From positions 666,501 through 730,500 of the forward strand of contig JAUHXU010000001.1 in the NCBI GenBank assembly GCA_030426805.1: a DNA stretch of 64,000 nucleotides. The letters run 5' to 3'. Both the position numbers and the translations under genes were made by a program. The DNA is from a bacterium. GTDB taxonomy: Bacteria; Planctomycetota; JAFGQW01. The notes under the pieces were generated by a model. The model worked only from the letters and a program-made list of their open reading frames with translations. It did not search any database and was not told the origin of the DNA. Shown in pieces: positions 48,211 through 55,916 of the stretch. Each line of letters begins with the position of its first letter. Position 1 is the first letter of the stretch.

Positions 48211-49224
48211 ATGCTGAAGACGCTGCACAACACGGCGCGATTCGACGTCGACCTGACGCCGCGCGGCCCCATCGCGATCAGGAGTGGTCGCGCGCCGATC
48301 GACCCGACCGTCCCCGACCTGGCGGTCGCGCGGACGAACCACGCGGCGGTCGGCCCGACGGTCTATCTTCCGGGGTCGAGCCTGAAGGGAACGCTCCGCG
48401 CCCAAGCGGAGCGGATCCTCGGCGCCGCCGGCCGGCCGGTCTGCGATCCGATCGACGGCATCCACTCGCACTGCTTCAAGCGGGCGCAGCAGATCGCGTC
48501 GCAGCGCAAGGTCCGCCTGACGCCGCCGCTGATCTTCGAGCATCAGTGCGACGCGTGCCGCACGTTCGGCTCGCTGCGCGTGGCCGGTCGAATCGCGATC
48601 TCCGACGCACTGCCGTGGTCGCTCGACGCCGAACGCACCGGCGACGCCGACGCGATGCGCGCCGGCGCCGCAGACGCGAATCGCACCGAGCGGCGCACCC
48701 AGGTCACGATCGACCGCAAGACGGGGGCCGCCCGCCCGGCGGCACAGTTCGACCTCGAGGTCGTCACCCGCGGCACGTTCGCCGCCGAGGTCCACCTGCG
48801 GAACTTCGAGTTGTGGCAGCTCGGGCTCGTCGCGGTGGCACTCGCCGACCTCGACGACGGGACGGCGCGAATCGGCGGCGGCAAGTCGCGCGGTTTCGGC
48901 TTCGTCGACGCGACGATCCGCCGCCTGCGCATCGAGATGTCCCCCGCAGCGGAACGCCTGAGTGGCGTCGCGGCACTGTGCACGAAGCGCGCGCGCACGG
49001 AGTTCACGCTCGTGCGCGACGACGACACGGTTGCGCTGCCCGACGGCGTCGCGATCGAGCGCACGTGGCGCGGGTCGCGACTCGCGCTCGAAGGCGACGC
49101 GATCGACGCGGTGCTCGGCCCGGTCGTCGAGACGCGCCTCGCGGCGCGGCTCGGGGCGCTCGCCGCAGCGGCCGACTCCTCCGCGGCCGAGCAAGAGCCG
49201 GACGCGCCGGCGACGGAGGCGTAG
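48211..49224 (+). CDS. cas7: Cas7/Csm3-like RAMP protein B
   Basis: A 337-residue RAMP protein. DLAVARTNHAAVGPTVYLPGSSLKGTLR-type core (D36, LPGSSLKG 53-60), a Cys/His cluster (C78, H85, H87, C88, C113, C116 in HQCDACRTFGS), a long loop rich in Asp/Arg/Ala, and a loop DGTARIGGGKSRGFGFVD. D36 aligns with the Csm3 catalytic Asp. The last 90 residues after the RAMP core are an unassigned Ala-rich helical extension. The start has GAGGAG upstream and lies four bases after the previous stop. Confidence 0.8.
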   Translation: MLKTLHNTARFDVDLTPRGPIAIRSGRAPIDPTVPDLAVARTNHAAVGPTVYLPGSSLKGTLRAQAERILGAAGRPVCDPIDGIHSHCFKRAQQIASQRKVRLTPPLIFEHQCDACRTFGSLRVAGRIAISDALPWSLDAERTGDADAMRAGAADANRTERRTQVTIDRKTGAARPAAQFDLEVVTRGTFAAEVHLRNFELWQLGLVAVALADLDDGTARIGGGKSRGFGFVDATIRRLRIEMSPAAERLSGVAALCTKRARTEFTLVRDDDTVALPDGVAIERTWRGSRLALEGDAIDAVLGPVVETRLAARLGALAAAADSSAAEQEPDAPATEA

Positions 49225-49226
49225 CG

Positions 49227-50126
49227 ATGGCCCGCGACCGCGCACCGAGCGTCGGCCACTTCTCGATCCCCCACCCCGACCGACGACCGGCGAACCAGTC
49301 GCCGAGCGATCGCAACGCGCCGGTCGACGACGGCGTGACGGCGACGCTCCGGATCACGCTCGAGGCGAAGCGCCCCGTGCACGTCGGCAGCGGCGCGGTC
49401 GCGATCCACGACGGCGCGGTCGTACGCGACGTCGTGCGCGCGGGCGACGCACCGGTGATCCCGGGATCGACGCTGAAAGGGGCCGTCCGCCTCGTGCACG
49501 AGGCATTCACGCAGAGCGACAACCCGGACTTCGAACGGGTGCGCCCGCCGCTCCGTTATCCGCCGCCGGGCGCGAAGCCGGAACGGGACCCGGTGTCGAC
49601 GTCCTCGCGACTCTTCGGCGCGCTGGGCTACCTCGGACGCGTCGCCTTCGAGGAGGCGCGCGCGCCAGGGGACACCGCGCTCGAGGTCGTGTCCCTCTCG
49701 GCCCCGCACGCACCGACGCGACCGGCCGGCCGACGCTTCTACGGCCCCCTGCCGAGCGGCGTCGACCGGACCGCGGCGATCGGCGCACTCGCGATCCCCG
49801 CCGGGACGACGCTCGAGACGCGCCTGCACGTCGACCAGGTCACCCGCGCGGAACTCGGCGGCGTGATCCGGGCGATGGGGATCGGCCCCGACGGCGCGAC
49901 CACGTTTCCGCTGCGCGTCGGTGGCGGCCGCTACGACGGCTTCGGTGCGGTGCAGTTCACGGTCACCGGCGTGCGCATCCGGGACCTCGCGACGGCGGCG
50001 CACCGCACGCCGATCGGCGACGTCGGCGACTTCGTCGCGGAGTGCCTCGCGGCGTTTCGCCCGACGGCCCAGGGCGGCACGCTGTTGCGCCAGCTCGCCG
50101 ACCGACTCCGGGAGGGCGCCGAATGA
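49227..50126 (+). CDS. cas7: Cas7-like RAMP protein C
   Basis: A 299-residue RAMP protein. After a polar 35-residue start comes the core VHVGSGAVAIHDGAVVRD...APVIPGSTLKGAVRLVHEAF; D62 aligns with the Csm3 Asp. RVRPPLRYPPPGAKPERDPVSTSSRLFGALGYLGRVAFEEA has the LFG turn of the family but no Cys cluster. The loop is LRVGGGRYDGFGAVQF. It resembles the large heterogeneous RAMP group found with Csx10-type systems. GGAGGC lies seven bases before ATG 49227, and the gene overlaps the next one by ATGA. Confidence 0.8.
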   Translation: MARDRAPSVGHFSIPHPDRRPANQSPSDRNAPVDDGVTATLRITLEAKRPVHVGSGAVAIHDGAVVRDVVRAGDAPVIPGSTLKGAVRLVHEAFTQSDNPDFERVRPPLRYPPPGAKPERDPVSTSSRLFGALGYLGRVAFEEARAPGDTALEVVSLSAPHAPTRPAGRRFYGPLPSGVDRTAAIGALAIPAGTTLETRLHVDQVTRAELGGVIRAMGIGPDGATTFPLRVGGGRYDGFGAVQFTVTGVRIRDLATAAHRTPIGDVGDFVAECLAAFRPTAQGGTLLRQLADRLREGAE

Positions 50127-50911
50127 CGACCACGGACGCCACGACGCTCGCCAATGCGTTGGCCAAACAGCTCGACCGCGCCGAGGTGCCGCGAATCGCG
50201 ACCGGCGACGACGGCCCGACCGGCAAGCCCGCCGAGGGCATCCCGCGCACCCACGTCGTCACGCTCGTTCGCTTCTTCGAGCGCGACGCGGACCGCGCGG
50301 GGTTCGACGCGTTGCTCGAGAACCTCGCCGACCTCGATGCGGCGGAGACCCGCACCCACGGTGCACCGCTCGCCTACTACGCGACCCTCCAACGGATCGT
50401 GCGCGACTTCCTCGGCGAACACGAACTCGACGCCGATGCGCTGCACCACGTGCTCGCGTGGACGGCACGGCTCGTCCGCCGACAGCAACCGGTCGTCGAT
50501 CGGCCACCGCGCCCGACGCGCGGCCCCCGGGGTCGCGGGGGCGACCGCGGCGGCGATCGTGGACCGCGCGGTCGGCGCGAACGCGGTGGCCGCGACCGAG
50601 GCGACGAGGGAAGCCTCCGCGACGTGCGTCCCGTTCGCGAGACGACGATCGGCGACCTCCTCGGCAACGCGCTCACCGCACCGGCCACGCCGGCCAAACC
50701 CGAGCCGAAGTCGGGCCGTCACAAGGGCGTCTTGACGATCACCGGCGAACGGCGCGGCAAGGCGTGGCTCGCGACCACCGCCGACGGGGAGTCGGTCGCG
50801 TGCACCGGTGTCCCGGCGTTTCCGAAGCCCGATGCCGGCGATACGTTCCGAGCGATCCTGATCTACGTCGACGGCGCGCCCGAGTCGGCGGTGTTCAAGG
50901 GCTGGACGTAG
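50123..50911 (+). CDS. RAMP-operon protein with RGG-rich linker and OB/cold-shock-like end
   Basis: A 262-residue protein that I cannot place in a named cas family. Residues 1-130 are helical (TLANALAKQLDR, HVVTLVRFFERDADRAGFDALLENL, PLAYYATLQRIVRDFL, LHHVLAWTARLVRRQQ). Residues 130-170 are an Arg/Gly/Asp repeat region (RPTRGPRGRGG, DRGPRGRRERGG). Residues 190-262 form a strand-rich piece (HKGVLTITGERRGKAWLATTADGESVACTG...GDTFRAILIYVDG...VFKGW) like an OB or cold-shock fold. Together these suggest an RNA-binding accessory. It is the last gene of the module, coupled to the RAMP C gene by ATGA. Confidence 0.7.
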   Translation: MTTTDATTLANALAKQLDRAEVPRIATGDDGPTGKPAEGIPRTHVVTLVRFFERDADRAGFDALLENLADLDAAETRTHGAPLAYYATLQRIVRDFLGEHELDADALHHVLAWTARLVRRQQPVVDRPPRPTRGPRGRGGDRGGDRGPRGRRERGGRDRGDEGSLRDVRPVRETTIGDLLGNALTAPATPAKPEPKSGRHKGVLTITGERRGKAWLATTADGESVACTGVPAFPKPDAGDTFRAILIYVDGAPESAVFKGWT

Positions 50912-50939
50912 CCGGCCCGGACGCGCGTCGCGGTCGTCG

Positions 50940-53078
50940 CTATTGGATCGCGATCGTCCACGGGGTGGACAGCATCGGCGACGCCCCGGCCACGACGGCC
51001 TGCAGGTGGAACGTCGCGCCGCGCAACACCGGTGCGTTGGGCACCACGAGCGTGAAGAGCGACTCACCGAACGCGTCGGTCGTCGCGATCCGCATCGGCA
51101 CGATCGGCAAGCCGAGGTCGATCGTCCCGATCCCGGGGATCGGGGTCGACTGCAGCGTCGCCGACAGCGCGACGACGTAGGCCGCGTTCGCGCGCCGCAC
51201 CGCGTGCAACGCGAACGACAGCATGGTGCCGATCGTCGGCTTCGCGGTCTGCGCGACGAGCGACGCCTTCGTCGGATCGGTCGGTCGCGGCAACGCGTGC
51301 CCGTCCGCGGCCGTCACGATCTCGACGAAGTGCGGCGTGCCGTTGCTGAGGTCGCCGTCGTTGTCGTCCTGAACGAGGGTCTCGATCAGGCCGGTCGGCA
51401 TGTCCGGCGGCTTGCGCGTGAACTGCGCGATCGTGATCTGCTCGGCCCGGTCGGCACCGACCGCCGCTCCGCGCCGCGCGATCAGGTTGTCGCGCAGGTC
51501 CATCATCGTGCCCGCCCAGATCTCGCCGCCCTGATGGGGTGCCGGGTACTGGGTCGGCGGCCACTGGGTGCAGCAAGCCGGCTGGTTCGGGCTGTAGTCG
51601 CGCTGAAACTGGATGCCACGTCCGAGCACGCGTTGCCCCGACAGGTAGAGCGCCAGGTGATCCGAGAGGCCCTCGGAGAACGCGTTGTTCGTGATCGAGC
51701 CGGCGAACCACTGGTGAAAGGCATGCCCCCACTCGTGCGCGACGACGTCGGCGAACGCCATGTTCGGGCAACCGCCCGACGCGCGGGTGAAGTTGATCGA
51801 CACGCCGTCGAACCACGCGTTGCAGCCGAACGGGAACGCGATGTTGACGTTCGTCGTCAGTCGCTGCAGCGCGGTGAAGTTCGGGATGCGTTTCGCGACG
51901 AAGTCGTGCACGGCGTTGACCCAGTGGTAGGCGGTCGCCTCCGCGGTCCGGAACTCGGTCGAGTGGGTGCCGTTGAGCACGACGTTCGCCGCGGTCCCCG
52001 GGGTGGCCGACTGCGTGAACGTCGTGTTCCCCGCCGCCTGGTTCTGCACGCTCGCCCACTCGCCCTCGAAGCGCCCGGTGATCTGCACCGGTGCCGATCC
52101 GCCGTGCGAGACGCGGTAGTTGCCCATCGCGTCCGCGGTGCCACGGTTGCCGCCGACGACCTGGACGAAGACGCCGTCGCCGGGCTTGAGGGAGAAGCTC
52201 GCGGTCGGCGGCGTACCGGCCGCGCCGTCGAGGCTGCCGATCATCACATTGCCGGTCACGTCGACCCGGTGCACCTGATCGACGTGGTGGAGGCACTCGC
52301 CGTTTCGGGCATCGACGACGACACGCCACAGCGCCGGCCGATCGGTCCGGCGTACGAAGACCTCGTGGACGAGTCGACCGAACGGTTCGTCACCCCGCCG
52401 ACCGACGAGGACGTAGCGCGAGTCGTCGACCCGTTCGAACGCCCCCGGCAGCACGTCGGGAATGAACGACAGCGCCGCGGCGATCGCGTCGGCGCGGCCC
52501 ATCGGCCGGTCGACCGCGACGTCGAGCCCGCGGACCCACGCCGAGCCGAGCGCCGACACGCGGCGGGCATCGAGGTCGACGCGGACGCGCACGCGAATCG
52601 GCTCGCGCAACGAGCGCACGTCGTAGCCCCGATGGGTCTGGCGAAAGTCGACGCCGAGCAGTCGGCGGCCGCCGCCGGAGCGCGACGGCGACGCGTCGTC
52701 GAACGCGAGCGCGTCGATGTCGTCGATCGCGAGGCCGTCGGCGAGCCGGCGCACGAGCGCGGCCGCGGCATCGACAGCCGTGACCTCGTCGAGCGGACCG
52801 TCGCCGGCGAGTGCGATCGCCGGGCCGATCAACCAGCGCGGCGCACCGAACGCCGCATCGGGTGTCGCGATCCAGCCGGGGCCGACCCGATCGCGAATCG
52901 ACGCCCACGAGACGTCGCTCGGGTCGAGTTCGTCGACCGCGACCCAGCGCGCACTCGGATGGTGCAGGTCGAAGCCGGGGGCGATCCACGCCGGCGCGGG
53001 ATCGGGTTGCTGGGCGGTCGCGCCGCTGCCGCAGACGGCGAGCACGAGCGCGAGCAGGAGAATGCGATGCACTACCAT
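50940..53078 (-). CDS. Secreted zinc metalloprotease with HEWGH motif (fungalysin/M36-like)
   Basis: A 712-residue protein with a signal peptide ending GSGATAQ. A propeptide of about 250 residues (FTP-like: VDFRQTHRGYDVRSLREPIRVRV...WRVVVDARNGECL) comes first. The catalytic domain has HEWGHAFHQW (H448, E449, H452) and SEGLSDHLALYLSG with the third-ligand Glu469. A C-terminal beta-sandwich (AAYVVALSATLQSTPIPGIGTIDL...) is shared with other secreted proteins in the window. It is probably an extracellular self-activating protease. It lies between the RAMP operon and cas6 but in style belongs to the host secretome. Confidence 0.85.
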   Translation of the reverse strand: MVVHRILLLALVLAVCGSGATAQQPDPAPAWIAPGFDLHHPSARWVAVDELDPSDVSWASIRDRVGPGWIATPDAAFGAPRWLIGPAIALAGDGPLDEVTAVDAAAALVRRLADGLAIDDIDALAFDDASPSRSGGGRRLLGVDFRQTHRGYDVRSLREPIRVRVRVDLDARRVSALGSAWVRGLDVAVDRPMGRADAIAAALSFIPDVLPGAFERVDDSRYVLVGRRGDEPFGRLVHEVFVRRTDRPALWRVVVDARNGECLHHVDQVHRVDVTGNVMIGSLDGAAGTPPTASFSLKPGDGVFVQVVGGNRGTADAMGNYRVSHGGSAPVQITGRFEGEWASVQNQAAGNTTFTQSATPGTAANVVLNGTHSTEFRTAEATAYHWVNAVHDFVAKRIPNFTALQRLTTNVNIAFPFGCNAWFDGVSINFTRASGGCPNMAFADVVAHEWGHAFHQWFAGSITNNAFSEGLSDHLALYLSGQRVLGRGIQFQRDYSPNQPACCTQWPPTQYPAPHQGGEIWAGTMMDLRDNLIARRGAAVGADRAEQITIAQFTRKPPDMPTGLIETLVQDDNDGDLSNGTPHFVEIVTAADGHALPRPTDPTKASLVAQTAKPTIGTMLSFALHAVRRANAAYVVALSATLQSTPIPGIGTIDLGLPIVPMRIATTDAFGESLFTLVVPNAPVLRGATFHLQAVVAGASPMLSTPWTIAIQ

Positions 53079-53111
53079 GGTGGGAATCCTCTTTCCTCGA
53101 AAGTCGGATCC

Positions 53112-53125
53112 CCGATCTTCATCGG
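53112..53125 (-). other. Hairpin related to the cas6-leader repeat-like element
   Basis: The minus strand reads CCGAT GAAG ATCGG, a 5-bp perfect stem with a tetraloop, followed by GGATCCGAC. It shares CCGATGAAGA..GGGGAT...CGAC with the element at 54198-54224 and lies at the predicted transcript start of the metalloprotease gene. Confidence 0.4.
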
Positions 53126-53126
53126 A

Positions 53127-53156
53127 GAGATACCGGGCGCGTCGCGCGGTTGTCAA
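53127..53156 (-). promoter_or_regulatory. Promoter of the metalloprotease gene
   Basis: On the minus strand a perfect TTGACA (53151-53156) and TATCTC (53127-53132) are 18 bp apart. The -35 box overlaps the cas6 stop codon. The predicted start is near 53120, inside the hairpin. Confidence 0.6.
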
Positions 53157-53163
53157 CCGCGCG
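53143..53163. repeat. Perfect 21-nt palindrome over the cas6 stop and the -35 box
   Basis: CGCGCGGTTG and its exact complement CAACCGCGCG flank a single central T (53153). It covers the cas6 stop and the TTGACA box, so it could be an operator or an RNA hairpin at the cas6 3' end. Confidence 0.5.
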
Positions 53164-54076
53164 CGTTGCAGACGACGCGCCCGAGCCCCATCACGGCACC
53201 CTTGCCGACGTGCAGCCATTCGCCGGCCGCGAACAACGGCAGAAACGGGGCGAGCGCGTCGGGGTCGTCGCTGCCGTACGACGCGCGGCCGACGACGCCG
53301 CCCATCTCGACGCGGCGATGCTGGCGCCCGGAGATGCGGTGCAGCGTCCGCCAGTCGAACGTGGCGGCCCCGGTCGCCACGCGGTCCGCGCCGCCGATCA
53401 GCCCCCGAAAATCGGCGACCATCTCCCCCGCGCACGAAAACGCGATCACGCTCGACGTTCGGCGCAGGAGCGCGCGGACGAGGTCACCGAACGACGGCTC
53501 GCGAACGAAACGCCCGTCGACCTTGACGCGCAGCGGGGTCGCGAAGTCGATTACGAGCGGGGCGCCGGCGAGTTCCTCGACCCGGGCGGCGATGCCGTTC
53601 GAATCGACGGTCGTCGTCGAGACCGATTCGACGCGATACCGACCGCGGTCGGGGCCGACACCCCGTCCGCCGACGTCGGCGAGCGTGTCGACCAGCGCGG
53701 GCCCACGAACGATCGCGTCGCCGAACAGGACGAGCCCGACGTCGAAGCGGTCCCCGGCGTCGAACCGGTGCGACGCACCGTCGAACCACGGCGCCTCGAC
53801 GACGTAGCCGGGCGGGATCCGATCGATCCCCGACAACCGCGTCGACCCGGGCGGCGGTGCGGGTTCGAACAGCGTCGGGTAGTCGCAGGTCGTGCGCCGA
53901 TCGCATCCGTCGCACACGTCGAGCGCACGGGTGCACACGGACGCGCGGTAGCGCTCGCCGAGCGCGCCGCGAAACGTCGAGCCGGCGAAGGGCTCGAGCG
54001 CGATCGGCTCGTCGGCGACGCAGGTGAGGCGCAGGCGAGCCGCACGGAACGCGTCGAGATCGGGGGGGGCGGGCAT
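53153..54076 (-). CDS. cas6: Cas6-family pre-crRNA endoribonuclease
   Basis: A 307-residue protein with the layout of the PF10040-type Cas6 group. It has FAGSTFRGALGERYRASVC with a four-Cys cluster (C48, C55, C58, C64; VCDGCDRRTTC) and then YPTLFEP. The middle reads PPGYVVEAPWF, FDAGDRFDVGLVLFGDAI, LADVGGRGVGPDRGRYRVESV, and the second RAMP half begins IDFATPLRVKVDGRF. The C-terminus RISGRQHRRVEMGGVVG...LFAAGEWLHVGKGAVMGLGRV contains the glycine-rich loop that binds the repeat hairpin. Cas6 cuts repeat RNA to give guide RNAs with an 8-nt handle. The catalytic residue is variable in this group and cannot be fixed here. ATG 54076. A leader of about 148 nt precedes it. Confidence 0.85.
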   Translation of the reverse strand: MPAPPDLDAFRAARLRLTCVADEPIALEPFAGSTFRGALGERYRASVCTRALDVCDGCDRRTTCDYPTLFEPAPPPGSTRLSGIDRIPPGYVVEAPWFDGASHRFDAGDRFDVGLVLFGDAIVRGPALVDTLADVGGRGVGPDRGRYRVESVSTTTVDSNGIAARVEELAGAPLVIDFATPLRVKVDGRFVREPSFGDLVRALLRRTSSVIAFSCAGEMVADFRGLIGGADRVATGAATFDWRTLHRISGRQHRRVEMGGVVGRASYGSDDPDALAPFLPLFAAGEWLHVGKGAVMGLGRVVCNARG

Positions 54077-54138
54077 CGATAGAGGATCGGGCCGCCCGCC
54101 GATCGCTCGGATCCGATGGATCGAGTCGCGACCGGCGG

Positions 54139-54160
54139 GGCCCGCGGGCGTCCGCGGGCC
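54139..54160. repeat. 9-bp GC hairpin in the cas6 leader
   Basis: GGCCCGCGG (54139-54147) and CCGCGGGCC (54152-54160) form a perfect stem with a four-base loop. It lies between the repeat-like element and the cas6 start codon and could act as an attenuator or processing site. Confidence 0.5.
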
Positions 54161-54197
54161 GAAATGAATCGCCACGCGGATGCCGGCTACTGCGGAT

Positions 54198-54224
54198 GTC
54201 GAAATCCCCTCTTCATCGGGGCAC
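54198..54224 (-). repeat. Single CRISPR-repeat-like hairpin in the cas6 leader
   Basis: On the minus strand CCCC (54221-54218), an 8-nt loop GATGAAGA and GGGG (54209-54206) form a stem. ATTTCGAC (54205-54198) follows directly. An 8-nt handle after a short GC hairpin is what Cas6 leaves on type I/III guide RNAs, and ATT(T/G)CGAC and ATTGAAAC are common handle endings. Only one good copy is seen, so this is not an array. A weak second end, GTCGCGAC (54132-54125), lies 73 nt further on. Confidence 0.45.
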
Positions 54225-54230
54225 CCGCGC

Positions 54231-54258
54231 ATGATACCGCCCCCGCCGAAGCGCGCAA
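54231..54258 (-). promoter_or_regulatory. Candidate promoter of cas6
   Basis: The minus strand reads TTGCGC (54253-54258), 16 bp, TATCAT (54231-54236). Transcription would start near 54224, at the first base of the repeat-like element. Confidence 0.55.
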
Positions 54259-54261
54259 GGC

Positions 54262-55473
54262 TCAGCGGAGGTGTTTCGCCGCGCCGGCGCCGGCGACCCG
54301 CCCGCTGCTGATCGCGCCCTGGAGCAGGTAGCCGCCGGTCGGAGCCTCGAAGTCGAGCATCTCGCCGGCGATGAACACGCCGGGGCGCGCACGGAGCATC
54401 AGGTCGTCGTCGAGCGCATCGAGGTCGACGCCGCCGGCGGTCGAGATCGCCTCGTCGATGGGCCGCGCGCCGGTGACGCGGACCGGCAACGCGCGAATCG
54501 CGCGGGCCAGCGCGTCGGGCGTCGCGGCGTCCACCGCCGCGGGCGCGCACTCGCGCAGCAGTGCCGGGCACGGTCCGTCGAGCTTCACCGCCTTGCGCAG
54601 CCACGTCGAAAACGACGCCGACCCGCGCGGCTTCGCGAGGCGCTCGACCAACCGCTCGTGCGGCGCGCCCGGCCGCAGGTCGATCTCGAGCGCACCCGAC
54701 GCGCGAATCGCGGGCCCCAACGCGTAGACCGCGTTGCCCTCGAGGCCGTAGTCGGTCAGCATCACCTCCCCGGCGGCGGACTCCCCCCCCGACCGGATGA
54801 CGACGTTCTTCAACGGCTTCCCGGCCGCCCGTGCGCGGAACGGCGCGGACCACGCGACCTCGAAGCCGACGTTGGCCGCCACGAGCGGGCGCACCGGCAC
54901 CGACGCCTTGCCGAACGGCCCGACCCACGCCCCGTCGCTGCCGAGATGCGCATAGCTGCCCCCGCCGAGTGCGAACACGACGGCGTTGCCGAGCACGCTG
55001 CGCTCGCCGTCGTCGTGTGCGAATCGAAGCGCCGCGTCGTCCTCGCCGAGTCCTCCGCCGACCCACCGATGCCGCGCGTGAATCCGCACGCCGCGCGCAC
55101 GCAGCGACCGCACCCACGCGCGCAACAGGCGAGCCGCCTTCAGATCCCGCGGGAAGACGCGGCCGCTCGTGCCGATGAATGTCTCGACTCCGAGGCTCGC
55201 GGCCCAGGCACGCAGCGCGTTCGGCGGAAACGCGTCGACGAGGCGGCCGATGCGACCGGCTCGCTCCCGGTAGCGCCGCGCGAAGCGGTCGAGCGGTTCG
55301 CCGTGCGTCAGGTTGAGCCCGCCCCGTCCGGCGATCAGGAACTTGCGGCCGACGGTCGGCATCGCGTCGAAGACGTCGGCGACAATCCCCCGCTCGGCCA
55401 GCGCATCGGCCGCGGCGAGCCCCGCCGGCCCGCCGCCGACGACCGCGACGGTCACACGCTCGGGCGCCCTCAT
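54262..55473 (-). CDS. HI0933/BaiN-family FAD flavoprotein
   Basis: A 403-residue FAD-dependent oxidoreductase of the HI0933 family. It shows the dinucleotide motif VAVVGGGPAGLAAADALAERG, GRKFLIAGRGGLNLTHGEP, TSGRVFPRDLKAARLL, VVFALGGGSYAHLGSDGAWVGPFG, TDYGLEGNAVYAL, RPIDEAISTAGGVDLDALDD, and the ending FIAGEMLDFEAPTGGYLLQGAISSG. The family often carries NAD(P)/FAD reductase annotations, and BaiN reduces bile-acid intermediates; the substrate here is unknown. The start overlaps the MarR stop by four bases, so the two form a coupled pair. Confidence 0.9.
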   Translation of the reverse strand: MRAPERVTVAVVGGGPAGLAAADALAERGIVADVFDAMPTVGRKFLIAGRGGLNLTHGEPLDRFARRYRERAGRIGRLVDAFPPNALRAWAASLGVETFIGTSGRVFPRDLKAARLLRAWVRSLRARGVRIHARHRWVGGGLGEDDAALRFAHDDGERSVLGNAVVFALGGGSYAHLGSDGAWVGPFGKASVPVRPLVAANVGFEVAWSAPFRARAAGKPLKNVVIRSGGESAAGEVMLTDYGLEGNAVYALGPAIRASGALEIDLRPGAPHERLVERLAKPRGSASFSTWLRKAVKLDGPCPALLRECAPAAVDAATPDALARAIRALPVRVTGARPIDEAISTAGGVDLDALDDDLMLRARPGVFIAGEMLDFEAPTGGYLLQGAISSGRVAGAGAAKHLR

Positions 55474-55916
55474 CCGTCGAGCGCCGCGTGCAGCTTGTCG
55501 ATCGCGCGGTCGAGCACGGCGCGTTCGGTCTTCGTCAGCGTGCCGAGCAGCGACGCCTCGAACGCCCGCGCGTGCGGGACGATCCGCTCGTAGACCGAGC
55601 GCCCCTTGCGGGTGAGGCGCAACGCGACGAGCCGGCGATCGTGCGTGTCCGGGCGCTTCGAGACGTGGCCGAGGGCGGCGAGTCGGTCGACGGCGCGGCT
55701 CACCTTGGCCTTGTCGAGGTTCGCGTGGCGGTGGATCTCGCGGACCGAGCCGGTGCCCGCGGCCGCGAGGTGGGCGAGCACCCGCCACTCCGCGGGCCGG
55801 ATCCCGAAGCGGTCGCGATAAACCGCAGAGAGCTCCTTGCTTACGTCGGCGGCGAGCACCGCCACGCGGTAGGGAAAGAAGCGCTCCAACACGAGCGGAC
55901 GGTCGGCCTCGGGCAT
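55470..55916 (-). CDS. MarR-family transcriptional regulator
   Basis: A 148-residue winged-helix regulator. [66 protein letters not shown] is the MarR DNA-binding core with the RxD-type wing. Dimerisation helices are at both ends. It is divergent from hmgA and coupled to the flavoprotein gene, so it may control either or both; MarR-type HmgR-like control of homogentisate genes is known in other bacteria. ATG 55916 is chosen at MPEADRP; a longer frame reads through the promoter DNA. Confidence 0.88.
   Translation of the reverse strand: MPEADRPLVLERFFPYRVAVLAADVSKELSAVYRDRFGIRPAEWRVLAHLAAAGTGSVREIHRHANLDKAKVSRAVDRLAALGHVSKRPDTHDRRLVALRLTRKGRSVYERIVPHARAFEASLLGTLTKTERAVLDRAIDKLHAALDG

Noticed and set aside
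44994..48272. A 1,092-codon minus-strand frame across the RAMP genes
   Set aside because: It is a shadow of the plus-strand Cas genes, which have clear RAMP motifs and coupled starts.
53079..54261. A CRISPR array next to cas6
   Set aside because: Only one good repeat-like unit, one related hairpin and one weak handle-like end can be found. There is no series of equal repeats with spacers.
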